The notes: generated from the sequence alone by a model not told the origin. A stretch of DNA of 64,000 bases from Thiohalomonas denitrificans (GCF_900102855.1 NZ_FMWD01000003.1:218140-282139); one strand, 5' to 3'. Numbered from the stretch's first letter, positions 1 to 9,617 are shown. Made by a program: numbers and translations.

Positions 1-1
1 C

Positions 2-2107
2 AATTGTTGGCGGGTCGAGCGGGCGCACCGTGCCGCCTGTCTGGTGGAGGGCGAAGAATACTTCGCGGCGTTTCGCGAGGCGGTTCAACATGCACGCCAC
101 CGCATCCTGATCCTCGGCTGGGATATTGATTCCAACCTCCGTCTGATGCGGGGTAAAAATGGGGATGGGGGCCCGCTTGGAGATTTTCTGAACGAGATCG
201 TATCAAGCCGTCCCGAACTCGAAGCGAACGTACTGATCTGGGACTTCGCCATGATCTACGCCATCGAGCGCGAATGGCTTCCCGTCTACCGGCTTGGCTG
301 GAAAACCCATCGGCGGTTGCACTTCCATCTCGACGATGAGCATCCCCTCGGGGGATCCCAGCACCAGAAGGTCGTGGTCATCGATGACGCCGTGGCATTT
401 GTGGGTGGAATGGATTTGGGCAAGTGGCGTTGGGACACCTCGGAGCATCGTCCCGGGGACCCCCGCCGCGTGGACGCAGCGGGCAATGCCTATTTGCCCT
501 ATCACGATCTGCAGATGGTCGTCGACGGTCCGGCGGCGGCGGCGTTGGGCCTGCTGGCGCGCAGGCGCTGGGAGAGCGCCACCGGCCAGTCCCTGCCGGG
601 ACCGGAACCGAGAGGGGATCCATGGCCCGAGTCGGTGGTTCCCTACTGGTTGGAGGTGGATGTCGGCATCACCCGCACCGAGCCTCGCTACCGGAATCGG
701 CCGCAGGTTCGAGAGGTGGAACGGCTCTACCTCGATGTCATTGCCGCGGCCGGAAAATACCTGTACATCGAGAACCAGTATCTCACCGCAAAGGTGATCC
801 GCGATGCCCTGGCTGCTCGGCTACGGGAGCCGGATGGCCCCGAAATGGTTATCGTGGTGCCGTTAAAAACCGGGGGATGGCTGGAACAGAATACGATGGA
901 CGTTCGTCGTCGCGCATTGATTTCGCATTTGCGCAAAGCGGATCGTTATGGACGTCTGCGCATCGTTTATCCCGATGTGCCCGGGCTGGCGCCGGACCAC
1001 ATCAGCGTCCACTCCAAACTGATGATTGTCGACGATGTCTTCCTGCGCATCGGCTCCTCCAATCTCAACAACCGATCCATGGGCCTCGACTCCGAGTGCG
1101 ATCTGGCTATCGCTTCCGCTGGCGATCCGCACCACTCCAGCGGCATCATCCAATTGCGCAATCGCTTGCTCGCGGAGCACCTCGGCGTGGGCCCGGACGA
1201 GGTACAGGCCCAGTTCACCACGACCGGTTCACTGCTGGCGACGGTGGACGCACTCTCCGGGAAAAAGCGAACGCTTAAGGAACTCAATGATCAATCTCAT
1301 CTCGACCCGGAATTGGAGGCGCTCGTCAACAGCATCGATCTGGTCGATCCCGAGGCACCGGTGGATCCGGAAGAACTGGCGGAGCGGGTAATCCCGGAAG
1401 AGCAGGGGCGTCCCGCCAGCCGGGGGCTGTGGTCTGTGATTGTCACCCTGGTGGTGCTATTCGGGCTTGCTGCGGCCTGGCGCTGGACACCACTGGGTGA
1501 GTGGCTCGATCTGGAGAGTATGCTCGGGGCACTGGACGCCATTCAGGAGCACCCGTGGGCTCCGGCGCTGGTACTCGCGGCTTACGTGATCGGCGGACTC
1601 CTGGTGATCCCCATCACTTTCATGGTGGCCGTTACGGCGATAGGATTTGGTCCGTTATGGGGATTCGTCTACGGCCTTGCCGGTTCACTGTTGAGTGCCA
1701 CGGTCACCTTCGGTATCGGCCACTTCATGGGCCGCAACACCATTCGCAGGGTGGCAGGGAGCCGCCTGAACCGTCTGAGCCAGCGTCTTGCCGAACGCGG
1801 ATTGTTGGCCGTGATCACGGTGCGTGTGTTGCCTGTGGCGCCGTTTACGGTGGTCAATCTGGTCGCCGGTGTCTCCCACATTCGCTTCAAAACGTACCTG
1901 TTGGGGACCGTGCTGGGCATGGCTCCCGGCATTGCCGGCATGGTGATCTTTATAGACCGCCTGATTGCCGCGATTCGTGAGCCGGGATTCTACAACTTCG
2001 CCATTACCATCGTAGTCATCATCGCCCTGGTTGGTGTTGCCGTGCTGTTGCGCCGCTGGGTGCTGCGGCGCCGGGCAGCGCGTGAGGAAACGGAAGCCGG
2101 AGACTGA
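2..2107 (+). CDS. Phospholipase D-family protein fused to a C-terminal VTT/DedA membrane domain (5' partial)
   Basis: Membrane-associated phospholipase D/cardiolipin-synthase-like protein. The reading frame is open to the left edge and reads NCWRVERAHRAACL before the first possible start at 44, which is typical of the family, so the true start lies outside the window. Two HKD motifs are present: HQKVVVIDD near nt 362-388 and HSKLMIVDD near nt 1010-1036, each followed by the expected GG/SSN segment. The last ~230 residues form hydrophobic helices with the VTT (SNARE-associated, DedA-like) pattern, including GFGPLWGFVYGLAGS, and end in an Arg-rich tail. PLD-VTT fusions are known in proteobacteria; their substrate is not settled and phospholipid head-group transfer or hydrolysis is inferred. 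The next gene follows after 10 bp, so the two are probably co-transcribed. Confidence 0.9.
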   Translation, partial: NCWRVERAHRAACLVEGEEYFAAFREAVQHARHRILILGWDIDSNLRLMRGKNGDGGPLGDFLNEIVSSRPELEANVLIWDFAMIYAIEREWLPVYRLGWKTHRRLHFHLDDEHPLGGSQHQKVVVIDDAVAFVGGMDLGKWRWDTSEHRPGDPRRVDAAGNAYLPYHDLQMVVDGPAAAALGLLARRRWESATGQSLPGPEPRGDPWPESVVPYWLEVDVGITRTEPRYRNRPQVREVERLYLDVIAAAGKYLYIENQYLTAKVIRDALAARLREPDGPEMVIVVPLKTGGWLEQNTMDVRRRALISHLRKADRYGRLRIVYPDVPGLAPDHISVHSKLMIVDDVFLRIGSSNLNNRSMGLDSECDLAIASAGDPHHSSGIIQLRNRLLAEHLGVGPDEVQAQFTTTGSLLATVDALSGKKRTLKELNDQSHLDPELEALVNSIDLVDPEAPVDPEELAERVIPEEQGRPASRGLWSVIVTLVVLFGLAAAWRWTPLGEWLDLESMLGALDAIQEHPWAPALVLAAYVIGGLLVIPITFMVAVTAIGFGPLWGFVYGLAGSLLSATVTFGIGHFMGRNTIRRVAGSRLNRLSQRLAERGLLAVITVRVLPVAPFTVVNLVAGVSHIRFKTYLLGTVLGMAPGIAGMVIFIDRLIAAIREPGFYNFAITIVVIIALVGVAVLLRRWVLRRRAAREETEAGD

Positions 2108-2117
2108 TGGGTTTAAA

Positions 2118-2843
2118 ATGCAACTGACCTTCGCTTCCTACAATATCCACCGCTGCATCGGTCGTGACGGTCGCCGGGATCCCGACAGGATTATCCGGGT
2201 CCTGAATGAATTCGAGGCGGACGTGATCGCCCTTCAGGAGGTGGAAACCTACCCGGGCGGTGACCGCGACTTCCTGGCCCGCCTCGGCACCAGGACCGGC
2301 ATGCGGGTGATACCCGGACCGACACTTCGCCATAAACATTACCGGTACGGTAACGCCATACTGACCCGGGCGCGGGTCAACGCGGTTCGTCGTATCGACC
2401 TGAGTTTGCTGGAGCGCGAGCCGCGCGGGGCCCTGCAGGTGGACCTGGAATGGGATGAGACCCCGGTGGAGATACTGGCCACGCACCTGGGCCTCTGGCC
2501 TCTCGAGCGACGTTTCCAGATTCAGCAGATTCTGGAGCTACTGGCCCTGGAGGATCGGAGTCCGGCAGCCCTTTTGGGGGACATCAACGAATGGTTTTCC
2601 TGGGGTCGGCCCCTGCGCTGGCTGCACGGCCACTTCGGCAGACCCCCGTCACCGGCGACGTTTCCGTCCGGATTCCCCGTTCTGGCGCTGGATCGTATCT
2701 GGTTTCGCCCCCGCGAGTGTCTCGATACGATCACGCCGCATCGATCCCCCCTGGCGCGAGTGGCATCGGATCATCTGCCTCTGCTGGCCACGGTCACTCT
2801 TCCTGCAGAAGCTTCCTCATCCGTTGCTGAAGGGCCTGTGTGA
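2118..2843 (+). CDS. Endonuclease/exonuclease/phosphatase (EEP) family hydrolase
   Basis: A 241-residue metal-dependent phosphoesterase of the EEP fold. Visible family motifs are SYNIHRCIGRDGR at the N-terminus, ALQEVE (metal-binding Glu), ATHLGL, GDINEW (Asp/Asn pair) and SDHLPL (catalytic Asp-His). I chose ATG 2118 because the fold begins immediately (MQLTFASYNIH) and upstream in-frame codons lie inside the preceding gene in an unlikely Cys-rich stretch. No signal peptide is seen, so it is probably cytoplasmic. It follows the PLD-VTT gene by 10 bp; this adjacency of PLD, VTT and EEP proteins recurs in proteobacteria, so a role in phospholipid or phosphodiester turnover is plausible. The true substrate is unknown. 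Its 3' end overlaps the convergent acyltransferase gene by about 50 bp. Confidence 0.85.
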   Translation: MQLTFASYNIHRCIGRDGRRDPDRIIRVLNEFEADVIALQEVETYPGGDRDFLARLGTRTGMRVIPGPTLRHKHYRYGNAILTRARVNAVRRIDLSLLEREPRGALQVDLEWDETPVEILATHLGLWPLERRFQIQQILELLALEDRSPAALLGDINEWFSWGRPLRWLHGHFGRPPSPATFPSGFPVLALDRIWFRPRECLDTITPHRSPLARVASDHLPLLATVTLPAEASSSVAEGPV

Positions 2844-5364
2844 TACGCTCGGGCCGCTGGTCGCCCGTACCCTCGCGGTCCAGCTGGTCGACCTCGACGG
2901 GGGAAGCAAAGCAGAGCTGTACGGGATGCCGTCGGGGCAGTTTGCGGTCCGGCGGCATGGCCTCGTAGGTGCCTCGTACGACGACCGGCAAGACGGTGAC
3001 GGGGGTGTGATCGAGCAGGTGCCCCACCCCCTTGCGGAAAGGCTGCATCCGACCGTTTCGGGAGCGCACCCCTTCCGGGAACCAGACCAGGTTGTAACCG
3101 CGCTTCAGGACCGCCTCGGCGAGCGCCAGACTGGTCCGCGCGCTTCGCTGGTCCACGGGAATCGCCTGCCCCAATCGGGCGATCACTCGCGTAAACGGAT
3201 TCCGGAATGCCGCACCGGTCCAGCCGGCCCAGAAGGTACGGCGCATCTGTTCCGGCCCGAGTGCTGCCGCAAGCATGAACGGGTCCAGATGGCTGATGTG
3301 GTTGGGTGCAAACAGGACCTGGGCAGGTGGTGGCGGCGCTCCCTCGACCGAGAGGTCGAACCAGCGCTCGGCCACCATGCGATCGATCCGGTGCAGAAAA
3401 CCAGCCAGCGCTGCCCCGGGAGGGGACAGGGGCTGCAGCCAGTGCTGGTCACGCCGGGTCAGGACCCGCTGCGGGGTCGATCGCTGTTCGCCCATCGGTG
3501 TGGAAGACTCGGTTTCCGTCATAAGCTCCAGCAGATCCCGGACGCTCTCCAGTGCCGACGTCTGTGACTCGTCGAGTTCGACGCCGGTGCGCCGACTGAT
3601 CTCGAGTCCGAGGTCCAGCCACTCCATCGAATCGATGCCCAGATCGAGCTGAAGATTGGCATCCGGTGTGAGCCGTCGATCGGGGTAACGTTCAGTCAGA
3701 AGTTCCCAGACCTGGCGCGCCTGGTCACTGTCCAGCAACGCCAGATCCGCATCCGGCATCTCTTCCGGTGTCATGGGTCGGGCAACGGGTTCCGCCAGAC
3801 CCTCGCGCGCCTGCCGGTAACGCTCCTGCAGCAAGTGCCGGCGCAGTTTGCCCAGACGGGTACGGGGCAGGGGTTCACGGGTGATGGCGAAGTCTGCAAT
3901 ACGCTGATAAGAGGGAAGCTGACCTGAGATGCGGTTGATGGCTCCACGCAGCACCTCTTCGCTGTCGCCGCCATCATGCAGCGCAGCGCTCTCGGGAACC
4001 ACGACTGCGACAAGCCGGCTCTCCTTTTGGAGAACCGCAATTTCCCGAATGGCAGGGTGGCTTTCGTAGGCGGTCTCAACTTCGTCCGGCTGGATATTCT
4101 TGCCGCCCTCGGTGACTAGCACCGTGGAGGCACGGCCGGTGATGTAGACGTAGCCCTCCTCGTCGATACGGGCCAGATCACCGGTCCGGAACCAACCACC
4201 TTCGGCAAAGGCTTCCCTGCTCTTGTCGGGGAGGTGGCGGTAGCCTGCAAACACGCCCGGCCCCCTGGCCTGCAGTTCACCCTCGGTGACCCTGAGATCG
4301 GTGCCCGGCAGGGCGGATCCGACACTTTCGGGGTGAGGCGAACGCCCTTGATTGATGGTGAGCAGGGGTGAAGTTTCGGTAAGCCCATAGCCGATCGCCA
4401 CGTCCCATCCGAGGCCCTCCAGACGCAGAGCGGTTTCAGGGCTCAAGGGGGCGCCGCCGCTCGCGAACAGTCTGAGCTGGGGTCCTACGCGGCGATGCAC
4501 CGGTGCGAGCAACAGGCGACCGGCAGAGATTCCGGTGGTCGAACGAATGCGGTAGCAGATTTCGCCAGCCACCTTTAACAGTACGCCTCCACGGCGCTCC
4601 AGGCCTTCAAGCAGGGCACGGTAGAGTCGCGGGACACCAATCATCACCGTCGCTCCACTCTCTGCCGCAGCGTGCAGTACCTCGCGTCCGGTCAAAGAGC
4701 GGGGAAGGACCACGCTCAGGCCCAGTGCCAGAGGGACGAGCACACCGATCACCAGTGGATACACATGGTGCAGGGGCAGCGGCAGCAGAAGGCGATCACC
4801 GGGGCCGACCAGGCCGGAGTTCTTCAGGACATCGAACTGGTAGGCAAGATTGCGTTCCGACAGGGGGACCCCTTTCGGGGGGCCGGTCGTGCCCGAGGTA
4901 TAGAAAAGCGCAGCCGGATTCTCCGGTGTGCGGGCAGGAAATTCACTATCGCCACCAGCGTCGGGTGCGGGCGCCTCCACCGGCAGGCGGGCCAAATCCG
5001 GCCTCAATGCCTTCAGACGTGAACAGCGCCGGGAATCGCACCAGACGGCGGCCAAATCGGCATCGTCCAGCACGGACGTCAATGTCTCGTCAGTGAACTG
5101 GGTGTCGACGGGGACCAGAGTAGCACCACTTCTCAGCACAGCCAGGCTGGCGATCACCGACCGTGCGGAGGGTGCCGCAAAAACCGCAAAACGTCGGTCG
5201 GGACCGGCGCCGAGATCCCGGATGAGACGGCTGGCTTCGGATTCGACAGCGTGTGTGAATTCACGGCCCGACAGGGTCTCCTGTTTCCCGGTCTCGAAAG
5301 TCACCAGGACCGGTCGATCGTCGGCCTCTTCTATCGAGGCAAACAGGGGTGCGAGGGTGTCCAT
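2794..5364 (-). CDS. Three-domain acyl-ligase / acyl carrier / PlsC acyltransferase
   Basis: An 856-residue fusion. Residues ~1-480 are an AMP-forming acyl-CoA/ACP synthetase (P-loop FYTSGTTGPPKG near residue 155; GYGLTETSP; GWFRTGDLARID). Residues ~540-620 are an acyl carrier domain with the phosphopantetheine serine in LGIDSMEW (about Ser579). Residues ~640-856 are a PlsC-type acyltransferase with the NHISHLD box (HX4D) near residue 690 and FPEGVRSRNG. It should activate a fatty acid, load it on its own carrier arm and transfer it to a lysophospholipid, in the manner of Aas but with an internal carrier. ATG 5364 is chosen because a GAGG sequence lies 8 nt upstream; an upstream ATG at 5403 in frame is less likely. 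It is convergent with and overlaps the EEP gene. Substrate chain length cannot be read. Confidence 0.88.
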   Translation of the reverse strand: MDTLAPLFASIEEADDRPVLVTFETGKQETLSGREFTHAVESEASRLIRDLGAGPDRRFAVFAAPSARSVIASLAVLRSGATLVPVDTQFTDETLTSVLDDADLAAVWCDSRRCSRLKALRPDLARLPVEAPAPDAGGDSEFPARTPENPAALFYTSGTTGPPKGVPLSERNLAYQFDVLKNSGLVGPGDRLLLPLPLHHVYPLVIGVLVPLALGLSVVLPRSLTGREVLHAAAESGATVMIGVPRLYRALLEGLERRGGVLLKVAGEICYRIRSTTGISAGRLLLAPVHRRVGPQLRLFASGGAPLSPETALRLEGLGWDVAIGYGLTETSPLLTINQGRSPHPESVGSALPGTDLRVTEGELQARGPGVFAGYRHLPDKSREAFAEGGWFRTGDLARIDEEGYVYITGRASTVLVTEGGKNIQPDEVETAYESHPAIREIAVLQKESRLVAVVVPESAALHDGGDSEEVLRGAINRISGQLPSYQRIADFAITREPLPRTRLGKLRRHLLQERYRQAREGLAEPVARPMTPEEMPDADLALLDSDQARQVWELLTERYPDRRLTPDANLQLDLGIDSMEWLDLGLEISRRTGVELDESQTSALESVRDLLELMTETESSTPMGEQRSTPQRVLTRRDQHWLQPLSPPGAALAGFLHRIDRMVAERWFDLSVEGAPPPPAQVLFAPNHISHLDPFMLAAALGPEQMRRTFWAGWTGAAFRNPFTRVIARLGQAIPVDQRSARTSLALAEAVLKRGYNLVWFPEGVRSRNGRMQPFRKGVGHLLDHTPVTVLPVVVRGTYEAMPPDRKLPRRHPVQLCFASPVEVDQLDREGTGDQRPERITQALQQRMRKLLQEE

Positions 5365-5740
5365 CACCACTGCCTCAGTGCGCCTTGCCCCCTGCCGGGG
5401 CAAGCACTTCGGTATCCGCTTCCCTGAGTCGATAACAGGGAACTCCCTTAACTCCCGCTCCGAATCGGGTTTTTACCCTTGGATGGCGATGCGGGAACCC
5501 GTGCAGTGCCATGAAAGGTCTCCTACCGTTAAGAAAGGCATCAAAACTAAGCATAGAGAAGAAACCAACGCAGGCACTGAAGGAAAAAACCGATTCGGGG
5601 ATTCGGACCCTGCAAGAATTTCCCGAGTGCCGTTAGCGCCTTCAGGCACCCACAAGTCGTTCTCTGTGTCCATGCACTCTCCGCGTACCGGCCTGTCGAG
5701 AGTGCAAGGGATCTGCTTTCTGGGGAGGAGAGATGAAATC
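5365..5740. other. Divergent intergenic region between acyl-ligase gene and exporter operon
   Basis: This 376-bp gap must hold the divergent promoters. A perfect 8-bp inverted repeat (CTTGCCCC at 5384-5391 and GGGGCAAG at 5397-5404) lies 20 nt upstream of the acyl-ligase start and would form a hairpin in its leader. I see no convincing -35/-10 pair and no coding frame with a ribosome binding site. A 91-codon minus-strand frame across 5473-5748 lacks coding features. Confidence 0.5.
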
Positions 5741-6772
5741 ATGCGCAAGGCGCTCCTGATTGCCTTGATCGGGATTGCGGTCGTGGTCGCAGCGATTTAT
5801 CTGTGGCCGGGAACCGATGATGGGGAGGGGCCCGGTGAACGTCTGACTATCTACGGCAATGTCGATATCCGCGAAGTGACCGTGGCCTTCAAGGGCAGCG
5901 AGCGTATCGCCACTCTGAACGTGGAAGAGGGTGACCGCGTCCAAGCGGGCCAGCTGTTGGGATCCCTGGAAACGCTTCGTCTGGAACATGCACTTGAGCG
6001 TGCCCATGCCCGAATGGTGGCGCAACAGGCGCAGCTTGCTGCACTGAAGGCTGGTACGCGACCGGAAGAGATTCGGCGGGCACGTGCAGAGGTCGAGGCG
6101 GCGCAGGCGCGTGCCGTAAACGCGCGACGCACCTATTCGCGCCTGCAGAATCTGCTGGAGCAAAAGCTGGCTTCGGAAGAGGATGTGGATGAGGCAAAGG
6201 CCTCTCGGGATGCGGCCAATGCACAGCTACGCGCTGCTCGCGAATCCTTGCAGCTGGCCGAGAAGGGGCCGCGCGAGGAGGATATTGCTGCCGCGAGGGC
6301 CACGCTCAAGTCGCTGGAGGCCGAAGTTGCACTGGCTGAACTCGATCTGGCAGAAGCCAGTCTGGAGTCGCCGGTCGGCGGCGTGATCCGGGACCGAATT
6401 CTCGAGGCAGGGGAGATGGCTTCTCCCCAACGCCCTGTCTATACCGTGGCGATAGACAGCCCGTTGTGGGTGCGGGCCTATCTGCCCGAGCCGCAACTGG
6501 GCCATGTCCGGATCGGGATGGGTGCCTGGGTCATCAGCGACAGTTTCCCTGGAAAACGCTACCGCGCCTGGGTCGGTTATATATCGCCTACTGCCCAGTT
6601 CACGCCGAAATCGGTACAGACCGAGGAGGTGCGCACCCGTCTGGTTTACCAGGTGCGCATAATCGTTTGCAATCCCGAGGGAGAGTTGCGGCTGGGGATG
6701 CCGGCGGAGGTGCAGATTCCGCTCTCGGGGAATACACCTCGGGGCCCTCATGAATGTGGTAAAAGCCGGTGA
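5741..6772 (+). CDS. HlyD-family periplasmic adaptor (YbhG-like)
   Basis: A 343-residue membrane-fusion protein. A single N-terminal hydrophobic segment (residues ~3-22, ALLIALIGIAVVVAAIYL) is followed by a lipoyl-like half domain (YGNVDIREVTVAFKGSERI), a long Ala/Glu/Arg-rich coiled coil at residues ~75-190, the second half (SPVGGVIRDRILEAGEMA) and a beta-barrel region. It should bridge the inner-membrane ABC complex encoded downstream to an outer-membrane channel. ATG 5741 is preceded by GGGGAGGAGAG, although about 10 nt away; the frame stays open far upstream but has no family similarity there. The stop overlaps the next gene as GTGA (6769-6772), so translation is coupled. Order and content match ybhGFSR of enterobacteria, a drug/cation exporter; the substrate here is unknown. 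Confidence 0.9.
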   Translation: MRKALLIALIGIAVVVAAIYLWPGTDDGEGPGERLTIYGNVDIREVTVAFKGSERIATLNVEEGDRVQAGQLLGSLETLRLEHALERAHARMVAQQAQLAALKAGTRPEEIRRARAEVEAAQARAVNARRTYSRLQNLLEQKLASEEDVDEAKASRDAANAQLRAARESLQLAEKGPREEDIAAARATLKSLEAEVALAELDLAEASLESPVGGVIRDRILEAGEMASPQRPVYTVAIDSPLWVRAYLPEPQLGHVRIGMGAWVISDSFPGKRYRAWVGYISPTAQFTPKSVQTEEVRTRLVYQVRIIVCNPEGELRLGMPAEVQIPLSGNTPRGPHECGKSR

Positions 6773-8496
6773 CCTCCCGCAAAGCCGCTCCGGCAGTACA
6801 GTTTTCCGACGTCTACAAGAGCTTCGCCGCGCGTGGCAAACAGACCAGAGCCTTGAATGGCGTCAGTTTTGCCGCCGACAGTGGAAGCGTTACCGGTCTC
6901 GTGGGGCCGGACGGGGCGGGCAAAACGACGTTGATGCGTTTGGCTGCCGGCCTGTTGGCACCCGATCGGGGTGAGATTCAGGTCCTGGAGATGGATGCCA
7001 CCGGAGATGCTCTGGCAGTACAGTCGGTGTTGGGCTATATGCCACAGCGATTCGGTCTTTATGAAGACCTCACGGTCCGGGAAAACCTGAACCTCTATGC
7101 CGACCTTCAGGGTGTTCCGGTAGACCAGCGGGAGGAGCGCTACCGGGAACTGATGCATATGACCGGTCTCGGCAGCTTCACTGCGCGCCTGGCCGGTCGG
7201 CTCTCAGGCGGCATGAAACAGAAGCTCGGACTGGCGTGCACACTCGTGCGTTCACCTCACGCCCTGATTCTGGACGAGCCCACGGTCGGCGTTGATCCGG
7301 TCTCGCGGCGTGAACTGTGGACCATTATTGACCGGCTGGTGCGGGACGAGGGGCTCACCGTACTGCTCAGCACCGCCTATCTGGACGAGGCGGAGCGGTG
7401 CAGTCGCGTGGTGTTGCTGCATGAAGGTGAAGTGCTGGGAGAGGGCAGCCCGGACTCGTTCAGCCGTCAGCTGCGGGGGCGTACCTACCTGTTGCAGAGC
7501 CGGCTGCGGGGCCGTCAGGTTCAAGCACGCCTGCAGGGACGCAGGGCGGTCACCGACGTGGTGGTTGCCGGTGGCCGGGTACGGCTGGTACTCGAGCCGG
7601 ACAGTGATCCCGGGGAGTTCGAGGGAGAGGGCTCCGTTCAACCGGTGCCGCCACGGTTTGAGGACAGTTTCGTCGCTCTGCTGCGGGAGCGGCGTGGAGC
7701 GCCTTCGCTTCCCGAGATGCAGCAGCACACAATTGCAGGGCGTGGTGAGGATGCGGTGATTGCCGTGCGGGATTTGACCCGGCGCTTCGGCGATTTCTAT
7801 GCCGTCAAGGGGCTCACGTTCTCCGTGCACCGCGGTGAGGTGTTTGGCCTGTTGGGCGCCAACGGGGCGGGCAAGTCGACGACGTTCCGGATGCTGTGCG
7901 GCCTGCTGCCCGCAAGTGGGGGAACACTGCGGGTGGCCGGTGTCGACTTGCGCCATGCCGCGGCCGAGGCGCGGGCCCGTATCGGTTATATGTCCCAGAA
8001 ATTTTCCCTCTACGGCATCTTGAGCGTCGAACAGAATCTGGATTTTTTTGCCCGCAGTTATGGATTGGGCCGCAAGCGTCGCGACGAGCGGATCCGCTGG
8101 GCACTGGAGCAGTTTGAACTTGAAGAGTTGCGGGAGTCTGCGAGCGACGCCCTGTCGCTGGGGCACAAGCAGCGGCTGGCAATGGCCTGCGCCCTGATGC
8201 ACGAACCCGACATCCTGTTTCTGGATGAGCCCACGTCAGGCGTGGATCCACTGGCGCGGCGTGAATTCTGGTTGCGTATCAATGCCCTGGCCGAAGCGAA
8301 TGTCACGATAATGGTTACCACGCACTTCATGGAAGAGGCGGAATACTGCGACCGGCTCGCCATTATGGCTGCGGGCGAGATCCTCGAGCTGGGTACGCCG
8401 GCCGAGATCAAGAGCAGTGTGGCACCGAAGGGACGTGAACCATCGCTGGAGGAGGCCTTCATTACACTCATCGAACGTCGGGACACGGAGGCATGA
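6769..8496 (+). CDS. ABC exporter ATPase with two fused nucleotide-binding domains (YbhF-like)
   Basis: A 575-residue double ATPase that powers the two ABC-2 permeases encoded next. Domain 1 (residues ~1-310) has Walker A GPDGAGKTT, signature LSGGMKQKLGL and Walker B ALILDEPTVGVD. Domain 2 (residues ~325-575) has Walker A GANGAGKST and Walker B ILFLDEPTSGVD, but a degenerate signature, LSLGHKQRLAM, with Leu in place of the second residue. Such asymmetry is common in fused ATPases and may leave one site weak. The start is GTG 6769, overlapping the adaptor stop by 4 nt. The stop overlaps the first permease gene as ATGA. This tight overlap through all four genes indicates one transcript and one complex. 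Confidence 0.93.
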   Translation: MTSRKAAPAVQFSDVYKSFAARGKQTRALNGVSFAADSGSVTGLVGPDGAGKTTLMRLAAGLLAPDRGEIQVLEMDATGDALAVQSVLGYMPQRFGLYEDLTVRENLNLYADLQGVPVDQREERYRELMHMTGLGSFTARLAGRLSGGMKQKLGLACTLVRSPHALILDEPTVGVDPVSRRELWTIIDRLVRDEGLTVLLSTAYLDEAERCSRVVLLHEGEVLGEGSPDSFSRQLRGRTYLLQSRLRGRQVQARLQGRRAVTDVVVAGGRVRLVLEPDSDPGEFEGEGSVQPVPPRFEDSFVALLRERRGAPSLPEMQQHTIAGRGEDAVIAVRDLTRRFGDFYAVKGLTFSVHRGEVFGLLGANGAGKSTTFRMLCGLLPASGGTLRVAGVDLRHAAAEARARIGYMSQKFSLYGILSVEQNLDFFARSYGLGRKRRDERIRWALEQFELEELRESASDALSLGHKQRLAMACALMHEPDILFLDEPTSGVDPLARREFWLRINALAEANVTIMVTTHFMEEAEYCDRLAIMAAGEILELGTPAEIKSSVAPKGREPSLEEAFITLIERRDTEA

Positions 8497-9617
8497 GGGG
8501 CGGAGGTGCGATGCGGCTGCGCGGACTGATGCGCAAGGAATTTCTGCAAATCGTTCGCGACCCCAGCAGCATCTCCATCGCCTTTGTCATGCCGGTGTTC
8601 TTACTGCTTCTATTTGGCTATGGGGTTTCGCTCGACGCCGAGGAGGTCCCGGTCGCCGTAGTGATGGAGGCATTCGGCAGCGAGGCGGTCAGCTTTGCGG
8701 CAGAGTTCCGTCACTCGCGCTATTTCGAGGCCCGGGAATACATCGATATGCGTGAGGCCGTGGCAGCGCTTCGGGCCCGTGAGGTGGATGGCATCATCCG
8801 TCTGCAGGCCAATTTTGCCGAGCGGATCGAGAGCCCGGGGCCGGCCCCCATCCAGGTCATCCTCAACGGGGTGGATGCCAATACGGCAGAGTTGGTCTCC
8901 GGGTATGTGCAGGGCAGCTGGCTGAACTGGCTTCAGCACCGGGCCGAACAGGCCGGGCAGCAACTGGAGGTGCCCGTCGAAGTGGAGCAGCGGATCTGGT
9001 TCAATCCCGAGGTGAGGAGTCGCAACTTCCTAGTGCCTGGGCTGGTGGCGATCATCATGACCCTTATCGGTGCACTGCTCACGGCGCTGGTAATGGCGCG
9101 CGAATGGGAGAGGGGCACCATGGAGGCACTCCTTGTCACGCCTGTCTCCATGACCGAAATCCTGCTGGGAAAGTTGGTGCCCTACTTCATCCTTGGAACC
9201 GGCGGTATGCTGTTGTCAGTGGCCATGGCGGTCTGGCTGTTCGAAGTGCCCCTGCGAGGTTCGTTCGGGATCCTGTTCGCGACCGCTTCTCTCTTTCTGC
9301 TGGTGGCGCTGGGGATGGGGCTGCTGATTTCGATCACTGCGAAAACCCAGTTCGTCGCCGGGCAGGTGGCGATCCTTGCCACCTTTCTGCCGGCATTCAT
9401 CCTTTCGGGTTTCATTTTTGATATCAATAGCATGCCCTGGTTCATCGAATGGCTCACCTTTGCCGTTGCTGCACGGTATTTCGTGGCGATTCTGCAGAGC
9501 ATTTTCCTGGCTGGTGACGTCTGGTCGGTCATCATCCCCAATGCGCTGGCGCTGACAGGTATGGCAGTGCTGTTTCTGGGGCTAAGCCGGATTCGTTCCC
9601 GAAAGAGGCTGGAGTGA
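8493..9617 (+). CDS. ABC-2 type permease (YbhS-like)
   Basis: A 374-residue inner-membrane permease of the ABC-2 class. It has one N-terminal membrane helix (SISIAFVMPVFLLLLFGYGV), a large extracytoplasmic domain of ~140 residues, then five C-terminal helices starting at VPGLVAIIMTLIGALLTALV. The motif EWERGTMEALLVTPVS is the family signature at the cytoplasmic coupling region. ATG 8493 overlaps the ATPase stop as ATGA; a second in-frame ATG at 8511 is possible. The stop overlaps the paralogous permease that follows. The two permeases should form a heterodimer driven by the fused ATPase. Confidence 0.92.
   Translation: MRGGGAMRLRGLMRKEFLQIVRDPSSISIAFVMPVFLLLLFGYGVSLDAEEVPVAVVMEAFGSEAVSFAAEFRHSRYFEAREYIDMREAVAALRAREVDGIIRLQANFAERIESPGPAPIQVILNGVDANTAELVSGYVQGSWLNWLQHRAEQAGQQLEVPVEVEQRIWFNPEVRSRNFLVPGLVAIIMTLIGALLTALVMAREWERGTMEALLVTPVSMTEILLGKLVPYFILGTGGMLLSVAMAVWLFEVPLRGSFGILFATASLFLLVALGMGLLISITAKTQFVAGQVAILATFLPAFILSGFIFDINSMPWFIEWLTFAVAARYFVAILQSIFLAGDVWSVIIPNALALTGMAVLFLGLSRIRSRKRLE

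Noticed and set aside
5473-5748. 91-codon minus-strand frame in the gap upstream of the exporter operon
   Set aside because: It overlaps the adaptor start, has no ribosome site and no recognisable fold, although it has a short hydrophobic stretch.
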